Below are positions 1 to 6,319 of a stretch of 10,295 nt of DNA, one piece after another. Source of the stretch: Chryseobacterium sp. GTDB lineage: Bacteria; Bacteroidota; Bacteroidia; Flavobacteriales; Weeksellaceae. The first letter of the stretch is position 1. Each line of letters starts with the position of its first letter. A program made the position numbers and the translations under genes. The stretch covers positions 1 to 10,295 of the forward strand of contig JAGNPP010000070.1 of the NCBI GenBank assembly GCA_017989575.1, written 5' to 3'. A model generated the notes under the pieces. It was not told the DNA's origin. It searched no databases and saw only the letters and a program-made list of their open reading frames with translations.

Positions 1-733
1 ATATCTTCTTAGTGTAAAGCGGAAAATCAGCGCTTTGAAGCCAGCCATAATAACCAATGTCTTTCTGGAAAACTTCCTTCACAACTTGACCTTTATATTT
101 CCCGAAGGCAAAAATTTCCTGGTCTTTTTCATTGAAATGAATCATTCCGGCCAGATCCGCAAACTTGCTGTGGAAAGAGAATTCACTTAAGCCAGCAACT
201 TCTTTTGGTAAGTCTGCGTAATGTCCAACTTGCGCATCCAAAACTTCGAAGGTTGCCAAAACATCAGCTTCCGCAGAGTGTGCGTTTTCCAAAGTTTTTT
301 GACAATAGAAATTGTACGCGGCAGAAAGATTTCTCGGTTCCATTTTGTGATAAATGGTTTGTGCATCTACTAATTTGAATTTACTCAAATCGAAATCCAA
401 ACCTGCACGCAAAAGTTCTTCTGCCAAAAGTGGCACATCAAAACGGTTGGAATTGAAACCTCCCAAATCTGATCCTGAAATCATTTCCAGAATTTTCGGA
501 GCGATGTCTTTGAAAGTTGGCGCGTTCACAACGTCTTCATCGTAAATTCCGTGGATGGCGGAGGATTCTTTTGGGATGGGCATTTCTGGATTCACTTTCC
601 AGGTCTTGCTTTCTCGGGATGCATCTGGATTGACTTTCAAGATGCAGATTTCCACGATTCTGTCTTTTCCAACGTTGGTTCCCGTCGTTTCCAGATCGAA
701 AACGCAAAGTGGTTTATATAGTTTGAGATTCAT
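1..733 (-). CDS. 3'-5' exonuclease, DEDDh family (DnaQ/Pol III epsilon-like), 3' end beyond the window
   Basis: My translation from the ATG at 733 gives 244 codons that run off the left edge without a stop. The N-terminal 165 residues form a DnaQ-like exonuclease domain: Exo I VFDLETTG supplies D13 and E15, Exo II GGFNSNRFDVPLL supplies D99, and Exo III AHSAEADVLAT supplies H152 and D157, the full DEDDh set. Such enzymes remove nucleotides from 3' ends with two metal ions and act in proofreading, repair or RNA/DNA trimming; which role applies here cannot be read from sequence. After a linker, residues about 205-240 (FAFGKYKG...WLQSADFPLY) resemble the small DUF3820-like module often found behind this domain in Bacteroidetes. 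It lies 159 bp downstream of pssA on the same strand and may be co-transcribed, although the gap carries a repeat. I see no promoter motif directly upstream. Confidence 0.9.
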   Translation of the reverse strand, partial: MNLKLYKPLCVFDLETTGTNVGKDRIVEICILKVNPDASRESKTWKVNPEMPIPKESSAIHGIYDEDVVNAPTFKDIAPKILEMISGSDLGGFNSNRFDVPLLAEELLRAGLDFDLSKFKLVDAQTIYHKMEPRNLSAAYNFYCQKTLENAHSAEADVLATFEVLDAQVGHYADLPKEVAGLSEFSFHSKFADLAGMIHFNEKDQEIFAFGKYKGQVVKEVFQKDIGYYGWLQSADFPLYTKKI

Positions 734-767
734 AAATAATAAATGATTGTTGATGAATGATTGTTCT

Positions 768-843
768 CACAGATTTGGCTGATTAAGCAGATTTTTCTAA
801 AAATAAATCTGTAAAATTTGCTAAATCTGCGAGAAATATTTTT
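768..843. repeat. Intergenic repeat with aaatctg / cagattt arms
   Basis: The gap between the exonuclease and pssA holds interlocked inverted arms: acagattt (769-776) matches aaatctgt (805-812), and gcagattt (787-794) matches aaatctgc (823-830). The right half, 806-834, recurs at 7573-7601 with 28 of 29 bases identical. Elements with this wording are, from memory, frequent in intergenic DNA of Flavobacteriales; their function is unknown. Confidence 0.6.
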
Positions 844-892
844 ATAATGTTACGATTTTAAAAACTTCGGATATCTGACTTCCGTCTTCCGA

Positions 893-1603
893 CTACTTTA
901 GCTGTTTTTGAAATATCAATGAAATCAAAATGTAATAGATGATGATTAAAGGAATTCCGACTGTTTTGAATATTAATAAAATCAAAATTCCCCCAATTAA
1001 TAAAGCTAGTTTTGGGTAATTATCTTCTAATTTTTTTGATTTGAATTTCATCGCAATCATCTTAATTGGACTGATTAGAAGCCAAGAAGAAACAACGGTC
1101 AAAATTAATAAGTAAATTTCATTTTCGAAAAGGAAACTAAAAGCGCCAGTTTCTTTGAAAGCGTAAAACAATCCGAAAATCAAAATCGTGTTGCTTGGCG
1201 TATTCAAACCTTTGAAATAATATTTCTGATCATCATCCAAATTGAAAATCGCCAATCTGAGGCAAGAAAAAAGTGTGATGATAAAACCTAGATATTTTAT
1301 CCAAGGAATAAATGCGGGAAGACCAGAAAGTGTCAAGTGTTCCAATGCTACATAAATTGTAATACCAGGCAAAAATCCAAAACTTACCATATCTGCCAAA
1401 GAATCCAATTGTCCACCCAAATTACTGCTGGAATTCATAGCTCTTGCAATGAAACCATCGAAAAAATCGAGAACTAATGAGATAATAATGCAAATCGCAG
1501 TCGTTTGATAATCGCCGGAAAGGAGATGAACAATCCCAACACAGCCCGAGAAAAGATTCCCTAAAGTAAATGCGTTGGCAAGGTTGTTTTTGATGAAATT
1601 CAT
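893..1603 (-). CDS. pssA: CDP-diacylglycerol--serine O-phosphatidyltransferase (phosphatidylserine synthase)
   Basis: The 236-residue product has the CDP-alcohol phosphatidyltransferase signature: D46-x2-D49-G50-x2-A53-R54-x8-G63-x3-D67-x3-D71, read as DFFDGFIARA then GGQLDSLAD. These aspartates bind metal and the CDP-alcohol. The enzyme joins CDP-diacylglycerol to L-serine to make phosphatidylserine, the precursor of phosphatidylethanolamine, at the inner membrane. Several hydrophobic segments surround the motif and extend to the C-terminus, as expected for this fold. I chose the ATG at 1603 because family members begin with MNFIKNNLANAFTLGNLFSG-like sequence. The frame stays open 74 codons further upstream, but that extension would run through the intergenic hairpin and into the divergent gene and shows no family similarity. 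Serine as substrate is assigned from the NAFTLGNLFSG start and the length, which fit PssA better than PgsA. Confidence 0.93.
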   Translation of the reverse strand: MNFIKNNLANAFTLGNLFSGCVGIVHLLSGDYQTTAICIIISLVLDFFDGFIARAMNSSSNLGGQLDSLADMVSFGFLPGITIYVALEHLTLSGLPAFIPWIKYLGFIITLFSCLRLAIFNLDDDQKYYFKGLNTPSNTILIFGLFYAFKETGAFSFLFENEIYLLILTVVSSWLLISPIKMIAMKFKSKKLEDNYPKLALLIGGILILLIFKTVGIPLIIIYYILISLIFQKQLK

Positions 1604-1640
1604 ATCACAAAAATAGGAAAATAGTTGGAGGATGGATGTT

Positions 1641-1685
1641 GGAAGACGGAAGTTTTTCAGGTGTGCAGAAAAACTTCCATCTTCT
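1641..1685. repeat. Long hairpin between the divergent pssA and sulfatase-like genes
   Basis: Bases 1642-1658 pair with 1668-1684 (17 positions, one mismatch at 1647/1679) around a 9-nt loop, and 1641/1685 adds a possible wobble. In a minus-strand transcript, the pssA leader, the mismatch becomes a G-U pair, so the stem would be continuous there. The left arm includes ggaagacggaagt (1641-1653), the exact reverse complement of 878-890 just beyond the other end of pssA, so this looks like a small dispersed palindromic element rather than a gene-specific structure. A regulatory effect on pssA is possible but not shown. Confidence 0.7.
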
Positions 1686-1708
1686 ATCTTTTGGCTTCCC
1701 ACTTTTCG

Positions 1709-1716
1709 TAATTTTG
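1709..1716 (+). promoter_or_regulatory. Possible -7 element (TAATTTTG) just upstream of the sulfatase-like gene
   Basis: TAATTTTG fits the Bacteroidetes -7 consensus TAnnTTTG exactly and ends 4 bp before the ATG at 1721. The best -33 candidate, TTTG at 1690-1693, leaves a spacer of 15, shorter than the usual 17-23. If it is used, the mRNA would be almost leaderless. A chance match in A/T-rich DNA is a real alternative. Confidence 0.35.
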
Positions 1717-1720
1717 CAGA

Positions 1721-3640
1721 ATGAAGAATTTTAGAGGGCAAGAAGTTTTTGCTTTGGTTTACAGACTTTTTTTGGTGTTTTTCTTTTATCAAATTGCGAG
1801 ATTCTTGTTTTGGTTTTTCAATCAAGAATTGGTGAAAGTCGATGGGGTTTTGGAATATTTCAAGCTTTCCTATTACGGAACTGCGTTTGACACGACTGCG
1901 ATTCTTTATGTGAACTCAGTTTTTATTCTGTTGAGTATCATCCCGATTGTCATTAATACTAAAAAAAATTATCAGAAATTTCTGTTTTTTTGGTACTTCA
2001 TCACGAATGGAATTACGTACGCTTTCAACTTTGGCGACATTATTTATTACAGATTCAGCCAAGCGAGATTGACTTCGGCAGCGTTTTCTGTTGCGCAGAA
2101 TGAAAGTAATATTGGGAAAGTCTTTCTGAATGCGGTTTTGCAGAATCCGTTTGTGATTATTTCTTTTATTTTAATTATTCTTTTGTGGATTTTTCTTTAC
2201 AAAAAAATAAAAGTGGAAGAGGAGAACCCTAAAAATTTAATCAAATATTTTACGTCATCTGTTGCGATTTTGTGCGTGACTGCGCTTTTGGTTGTCGGTG
2301 GAATCCGTGGCGATTTCAAACATTCTACCAGACCGATAAACTTGGTTGATGCGAATAAACACGTCAGCAATCCATTGCAGGGAAATCTCGTTCTCAACAG
2401 TGTTTTCTCGTTTTTTAGAACCATCGGTACCAATAATTTTAAGCTCGTTCATTTTGTGGATGAGAAGTTCATTGAGAAAGAAATCAAACCTTATAAATTA
2501 TACATTCGGAAAGTTGAAGAGAAACCAAATGTTGTGATTTTCATTATGGAAAGTTTTGGGAAAGAATATTCTGGCGCTTTTAATAAAAATACGAACATCA
2601 AAGATTTTGTCTCCTACACGCCATTTCTCGACAGTTTGGCTAATGAAAGTTTGATTTTTACTAATGCTTATGCGAACGGAAGACAATCCATCCACGGGAT
2701 GAGTTCGGTTCTTGCCGGAATCCCGAGTTTGACGGATGCTTTCACGAGTTCTCCTTATTCCAATCAAAAAATCCAATCGATTGTTTCTGTTTGTAATGAT
2801 TTGGGTTATGATACGAGTTTCTATCACGGCGCGCCAAATGGCTCGATGGGTTTTCAAGGTTTCGGGAATATTTTGGGATTCAAACATTATTTCGGAAAGA
2901 ACGAATATAATAATGACAAGGACTTCGACGGAATGTGGGCGATTTGGGATGAGCCATTTTTTCAGTATTTTGCGAAGAGCATTGGAAAGAAGCAACCGTT
3001 TATGTCCACAATGTTTTCTGCTTCTTCTCACGATCCGTTCAAAGTTCCGGAGAAATATCAGAATAAATTCAAATCGGGGCCATTGCAAATCCACATTCCA
3101 ATTCAATACACAGATTATGCTTTGAAGAAATTCTTTGAAACTGCGAGTAAGCAATCTTGGTATCAGAACACGATTTTTGTGATAACGGCGGACCACACCA
3201 ATCAAATCCATTACGAGGAATATCAAAAAGCGATGAACCGATTTGCGATTCCACTTTTGTTTTTCTCTCCAAATCCAAAATATAATCTGAAAGGCGTTGA
3301 TGACAGATTTGCGCAGCAAATGGACATCTATCCAACTTTGGCAGATTTGATTGGATATAACAAAAAAATCAGAAGTTGGGGCAGAAGTTTGGTTTCGGAC
3401 AAGACTGAAGATTATATGATCATCCATTCCGATTCTATCAATGAGCAAATTTTGATTGGAAATTATGTTTATGTTTTCGATGGAAAAGAAGTGACGGGAA
3501 TCTATGACAAAACCGATTTAGCCTTGTCAAAAAATCTTATCAGCAAAAACCTTAATCCAGAACAAAAACTCGGCATCGAAAAAACAAAAGCCTGGTATCA
3601 GGATTATATGGATCGGGTGATTAGTAGAAAATTATATTAA
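1721..3640 (+). CDS. LTA synthase / phosphoglycerol transferase-like membrane enzyme, sulfatase fold
   Basis: The 639-residue protein has about five N-terminal membrane segments (roughly residues 9-33, 55-79, 86-108, 142-161 and 180-196) and then an extracytoplasmic catalytic domain from about residue 265. Within it, VVIFIMESFG places a metal-binding Glu at E277, NGRQSIHG places the likely nucleophile at S323, SSHDPF gives H437, and TADHT gives D491 and H492. This is the layout of LtaS, MdoB and related alkaline-phosphatase-superfamily enzymes that move phosphoglycerol or phosphoethanolamine groups from lipids to envelope glycans or lipids. Gram-negative Bacteroidetes are not known for LTA, so the substrate here is open. 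The nucleophile is Ser where LtaS has Thr, as in some relatives. The start at 1721 places the first membrane helix directly after a short basic stretch, and no other Met occurs before residue 278. It is divergent from pssA, which makes the phospholipids such enzymes draw on. Confidence 0.85.
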   Translation: MKNFRGQEVFALVYRLFLVFFFYQIARFLFWFFNQELVKVDGVLEYFKLSYYGTAFDTTAILYVNSVFILLSIIPIVINTKKNYQKFLFFWYFITNGITYAFNFGDIIYYRFSQARLTSAAFSVAQNESNIGKVFLNAVLQNPFVIISFILIILLWIFLYKKIKVEEENPKNLIKYFTSSVAILCVTALLVVGGIRGDFKHSTRPINLVDANKHVSNPLQGNLVLNSVFSFFRTIGTNNFKLVHFVDEKFIEKEIKPYKLYIRKVEEKPNVVIFIMESFGKEYSGAFNKNTNIKDFVSYTPFLDSLANESLIFTNAYANGRQSIHGMSSVLAGIPSLTDAFTSSPYSNQKIQSIVSVCNDLGYDTSFYHGAPNGSMGFQGFGNILGFKHYFGKNEYNNDKDFDGMWAIWDEPFFQYFAKSIGKKQPFMSTMFSASSHDPFKVPEKYQNKFKSGPLQIHIPIQYTDYALKKFFETASKQSWYQNTIFVITADHTNQIHYEEYQKAMNRFAIPLLFFSPNPKYNLKGVDDRFAQQMDIYPTLADLIGYNKKIRSWGRSLVSDKTEDYMIIHSDSINEQILIGNYVYVFDGKEVTGIYDKTDLALSKNLISKNLNPEQKLGIEKTKAWYQDYMDRVISRKLY

Positions 3641-3727
3641 TCACATAAATAAGCGATTATTATTTTTTTATATTCATTTAACATAATGTTTTTTTTAATG
3701 TTTGTTGGTGTTTTTTTTGAAAAAAAA

Positions 3728-3760
3728 TTTGCTTTTGTCTTTTTTTTTTTTTTTTATTTG
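3728..3760 (+). promoter_or_regulatory. Candidate promoter with a 16-T run in the spacer, upstream of the 94-aa secreted protein
   Basis: TTTG at 3728-3731 is followed, after 21 bp, by TTTATTTG at 3753-3760, one base off TAnnTTTG. The predicted start, near 3766, would leave a leader of about 55 nt before the ATG at 3821. The spacer is mostly the T run at 3740-3755, so any slippage would change the -33/-7 distance. A second TTTG at 3734-3737 would leave a spacer of 15. Assignment is by motif only. Confidence 0.4.
3740..3755 (+). repeat. Homopolymer run of 16 T
   Basis: An uninterrupted run of 16 T in the 180-bp gap between the sulfatase-like gene and the small secreted protein. Upstream in the same gap are two further runs of eight T, the second mirrored by eight A (around 3711-3727). 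Such runs are prone to slippage in cells and to length errors in sequencing, so the exact count should be treated with care. Confidence 0.9.
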
Positions 3761-3820
3761 GAAAGTTCAAGCTAAATGCGCATCAAGTTTAAACACAGAT
3801 AACATTAAAATTTATTTACA

Positions 3821-4105
3821 ATGAAAAAATTATTTATTATTGCAACTTTAGGGGTTGCGGGTTTATTTAGTGCGAAACAGCCTGATGTAATTTCTGTTTC
3901 CCCAAAAGAAATTACAGAGAGTCAAATCTCTCAAAATACTGATACTTCTTCTATAATGTGTGAGGTTTGGGTAAAAAGAACAAACGCTGATGGAAGTGTC
4001 ACTGTAGTGAGTTACAATATATATTGGGTAGAAAATGAAGCTGCTTGTAACCTTAAAAATATTAGAGTGTTACAGCAGACAATCAAAGAAATGGGTATCG
4101 GGTAG
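3821..4105 (+). CDS. Small secreted protein of unknown function (94 aa)
   Basis: I do not recognise this protein. It begins MKKLFIIATLGVAGLFSAKQ, a clear signal peptide with probable cleavage after SA (about residue 18), leaving a mature chain of about 76 residues. The first 25 mature residues are Ser/Thr/Gln rich and look disordered. The rest (IMCEVWVKRTNADGSVTVVSYNIYWV) reads as a short beta-strand pair, with C47 and C76 as the only cysteines, which could form a disulfide once exported. The C-terminus is probably helical (NIRVLQQTIKEMGIG). No lipobox is present. It is followed 10 bp later by an intrinsic terminator and then by two GLPGLI-family genes on the same strand, so it may be the promoter-proximal gene of a secreted-protein operon. 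Coding potential is supported by the signal peptide, the A-rich start context and the terminator close behind the stop. Confidence 0.75.
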   Translation: MKKLFIIATLGVAGLFSAKQPDVISVSPKEITESQISQNTDTSSIMCEVWVKRTNADGSVTVVSYNIYWVENEAACNLKNIRVLQQTIKEMGIG

Positions 4106-4115
4106 TATAAACAAT

Positions 4116-4144
4116 GAACCTGCTTAAACGCAGGTTCTTTTTTT
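4116..4144 (+). terminator. Intrinsic terminator after the small secreted protein
   Basis: An 8-bp perfect stem gaacctgc/gcaggttc (4116-4123 with 4130-4137), a 6-nt loop ttaaac and seven T (4138-4144). It ends 13 bp before the next gene and leaves no room for a full promoter between them, so the downstream GLPGLI genes probably depend on read-through or on a promoter inside the preceding gene. Confidence 0.9.
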
Positions 4145-4157
4145 AATAAAAATTAAT

Positions 4158-4874
4158 ATGAAAAAATATTTTATCATACTTTTTCTTTCAAATGTTTATA
4201 TACTGGCGCAAACCTATGTAGCAGATTATTCTTATACTGTAGATCGTAAAGAATTTCACACATTTTCACGCTTCCCAGCAAAACTTTTGATAAATAAAGA
4301 TGTCAAGCTGTACACGGTGGACTATGGACTTAATGAAAAAAGTTCTTCTCAGTATGTGGTATCCCGATTGAAACACCAATATAAACAATATTCGGATTCA
4401 AAAACAAATATTTATATTGACGATATCATTCAAGATAAACAAAGTTTTTTTGTAGATAAAAAACCAGTTATGAAATGGACTTTGACAAAAGACGTTAAAA
4501 TAAATGATAAGATAAAGCTTAAAAAAGCAACCACATCTTTTCGTGGGAGAAACTACACCATTTGGTATGATGATAAAGTTAAAATATCCCAAGGTCCATG
4601 GAAGTTTTATAATGTACCTGGTCTTGTTTACGAAGCTTACGATGATAACAAAGATTTTAGTTGGAAATTATTACTCTTCAGCAAAGAGGATGAGGCTGTC
4701 AAAAATCCTTTCCAGGATTCTAAAATTGAATTTAAAGATTACAATGAGTATCCTAAATTAAGATATGGTTTGTCTCCTGAATTAAAGCTTATGTTGTCGG
4801 CAAACCCAGATAATAAAATGACCGAGCAAGAAAGAAATGGTTTAGAAATTAAATTCGAATGGGAGGAAAAATAA
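4158..4874 (+). CDS. GLPGLI-family secreted protein, divergent copy
   Basis: The 238-residue product starts with a signal peptide (MKKYFIILFLSNVYILAQ, probable cleavage near residue 18). The family hallmark appears at residues 146-157 as GPWKFYNVPGLV, where typical members read GPYKF-GLPGLI; the block FRGRNYTIWYDD (about 128-139) in front of it is also typical. The GLPGLI family (TIGR01200) is largely restricted to Bacteroidetes and has no established function; members are exported and often occur in pairs or near surface systems. Relative to its neighbour, this copy has KLKKA (about 120-124) where the other has NCRKA, so it lacks that conserved Cys, and it ends about 20 residues earlier. It overlaps the next gene by 16 bp, which suggests coupled translation. 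Confidence 0.88.
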   Translation: MKKYFIILFLSNVYILAQTYVADYSYTVDRKEFHTFSRFPAKLLINKDVKLYTVDYGLNEKSSSQYVVSRLKHQYKQYSDSKTNIYIDDIIQDKQSFFVDKKPVMKWTLTKDVKINDKIKLKKATTSFRGRNYTIWYDDKVKISQGPWKFYNVPGLVYEAYDDNKDFSWKLLLFSKEDEAVKNPFQDSKIEFKDYNEYPKLRYGLSPELKLMLSANPDNKMTEQERNGLEIKFEWEEK

Positions 4875-5638
4875 TACTAATATTTATTTTCTTTAACTTA
4901 ATTACTGTCAAATCGCAGAGCTTGGATGTTTTTTATGAAGTTGATTTTCGTTCAAAAAAATCTGATACTCTAAGGAAAAAAGAAGATGTAATTCTGCTTA
5001 TAGACACAAAGAATAAAGTTTCATCTTTCGGCCCTTCTGAAGGACGAGGGAGAGATAAATTCAATACATATATTCAGAAAAAATACACCGACGGACGATT
5101 TTTTGTCTTTAAACCAATTATGCTGGAATACTATAAAACAGAATACGACTTCCATTCAAAATGGTTACTCTTGGATGACGAAAAGAAGATTTCCATATAC
5201 AATTGTAGAAAAGCTGTAATAGAGTTTGGAGAAAGAACTTGGGAAGCTTGGTATACGCCAGAGTTAGCTTTTGCTGATGGACCATATAAGTTTTCAGGAC
5301 TGCCGGGTCTTATTCTTTCAATAGAGTCTACTGATGGAGATTATATTTTTAAATTTAAGGGTATTGAAAAATCAAAAAATGAAAATATCTTGCCCTCTGC
5401 GACTCCATTAAATACAGGCCAGTTGAATCAGTTGATTCAGAAGACGCTAAAAGATCCATCTCATAGATATAGAATGATGGTTTCCGAGTTAGCTTCCAGT
5501 GGGCTCTCCGTTACAGCGAAGTACAATGGAAGAGAATTGAGTGATAAAGATACTGAAAAATCATTGAATGATAATTTTTGGAATTGGCTGAAAAATAACG
5601 ACAATCCTATTGAAAAAAATGATATTTGGACAAATTGA
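4859..5638 (+). CDS. GLPGLI-family secreted protein
   Basis: A 259-residue protein with a signal peptide at about residues 1-19 (MGGKIILIFIFFNLITVKSQ). It carries the textbook motif GPYKFSGLPGLIL at residues 141-153, preceded by IYNCRKAVIEFGERTWEAWYTPEL (about 113-136), with the family Cys at C116. The C-terminal 90 residues are hydrophilic and helix-prone. Function is unknown for the family. The ATG at 4859 lies inside the end of the preceding GLPGLI gene (16-bp overlap) and is the only Met before the hydrophobic stretch; a ggaggaaa sequence directly follows this ATG, so a slightly later non-ATG start cannot be fully excluded. Low identity with the upstream copy suggests an old duplication with different binding roles rather than a recent one. 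I see no clear terminator after the stop. Confidence 0.88.
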   Translation: MGGKIILIFIFFNLITVKSQSLDVFYEVDFRSKKSDTLRKKEDVILLIDTKNKVSSFGPSEGRGRDKFNTYIQKKYTDGRFFVFKPIMLEYYKTEYDFHSKWLLLDDEKKISIYNCRKAVIEFGERTWEAWYTPELAFADGPYKFSGLPGLILSIESTDGDYIFKFKGIEKSKNENILPSATPLNTGQLNQLIQKTLKDPSHRYRMMVSELASSGLSVTAKYNGRELSDKDTEKSLNDNFWNWLKNNDNPIEKNDIWTN

Positions 5639-5775
5639 TAATTTCTATTTTATTTATGCTTTGGATAGCAAATAATTCTTGTTTGTTTAAAATTAATTTA
5701 TATTTTTATCAATGTTAATTTAACGTTAACAATATAATGTCATGAAACAACAAACAAACTTAAAAATAGAAGACA

Positions 5776-6192
5776 ATGCAAAAATTATTTTTATCATTAG
5801 CCTTATCATTTATTAGCGTTCTTTCATTTGCCCAAATAGAAGGAAAATGGAAAACCATCGACGATGAAACTGGAAAACCAAAATCTATCGTAGAAATTTC
5901 CAAAGATTCTAAAGGAAAATACAACGGGAAAATCGTTCAATTGCTGATAAAACCGGAAAATGCCAATTGCGTGAAATGCAAAGACGATCGCAAAAACAAA
6001 CCATTGGTTGGGCTAGAAATCATCCGTGGTCTTGCCAAAGATGGCAACGAATTCTCTGGCGGAACCATCACCAATCCTAAAGATGGTAAATCTTACAAAA
6101 CAGAAATCGTAAGAGAAGGAGATGTTTTGAAAGTGAAAGCAATCATCCTGGGAATTGCCGTTAAGACGCAAACTTGGCACAAAGTGAATTAG
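5776..6192 (+). CDS. DUF2147 family secreted protein
   Basis: The 138-residue product has a signal peptide (residues 1-20, ending LSFAQ) and then a complete DUF2147 domain. Visible family features are IEGKWKTIDDETGKPKSIVEI (21-41), YNGKIVQL (49-56), the ANCVKCKDD pair C65/C68, PLVGLEIIRGL (76-86), GGTITNPKDGKSYK (95-108) and the ending KTQTWHKV. DUF2147 proteins are exported beta-rich, lipocalin-like single-domain proteins of unknown function that are common in Bacteroidetes and Proteobacteria. It stands alone: 137 bp separate it from the GLPGLI pair and a terminator follows. The upstream gap contains gttaatttaac and gttaac palindromes (5714-5730) but no convincing TAnnTTTG element. Confidence 0.9.
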   Translation: MQKLFLSLALSFISVLSFAQIEGKWKTIDDETGKPKSIVEISKDSKGKYNGKIVQLLIKPENANCVKCKDDRKNKPLVGLEIIRGLAKDGNEFSGGTITNPKDGKSYKTEIVREGDVLKVKAIILGIAVKTQTWHKVN

Positions 6193-6213
6193 CACTTATC
6201 CTTATGATAAATG

Positions 6214-6241
6214 ACAGGCTTCCAGATGGAAGCCTGTTTTG
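6214..6241 (+). terminator. Hairpin terminator after the DUF2147 gene
   Basis: A 10-bp perfect stem (6214-6223 with 6228-6237, acaggcttcc/ggaagcctgt) closes on a 4-nt loop agat and is followed by tttg. The T-tract is short, so termination may be partial. Confidence 0.75.
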
Positions 6242-6273
6242 TTATGCAGATAATAAAAAAATTAATACTTTTG
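6238..6273 (+). promoter_or_regulatory. Candidate promoter for pdhB
   Basis: TACTTTTG at 6266-6273 is a perfect TAnnTTTG element. The nearest upstream TTTG, 6238-6241, lies at the foot of the preceding terminator and gives a 24-bp spacer, one more than usual. A leader of about 40 nt would precede the ATG at 6320. Confidence 0.5.
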
Positions 6274-6319
6274 TATTTCGAAATTAAACAAAGAACATTT
6301 TCATAATCAATTATTACAA

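Noticed and set aside
354..746. Two plus-strand open frames of 63 codons near the left end
   Set aside because: They lie antisense to the exonuclease, whose DEDDh motifs are clear on the minus strand.
1604..1825. N-terminal extension of the pssA frame by 74 codons
   Set aside because: It runs through the intergenic hairpin and into the start of the divergent membrane enzyme, is Lys/Ser-rich without family similarity, and the internal Met at 1603 gives the expected length and start.
2498..3448. Long open frame antisense to the LTA-synthase-like gene
   Set aside because: It is the mirror of a well-supported gene with all catalytic motifs; its own translation has no recognisable domain and an unlikely Arg/Ile-rich composition.
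4859..4870. Shine-Dalgarno-like ggagg at the second GLPGLI start
   Set aside because: It lies after the ATG rather than before it, and Bacteroidetes rarely use such sites; it is more likely the codons for Gly-Gly.
5742..5816. 24-codon open frame overlapping the DUF2147 start in another frame
   Set aside because: It is short, overlaps the signal-peptide coding region, and nothing supports translation beyond the presence of an ATG.
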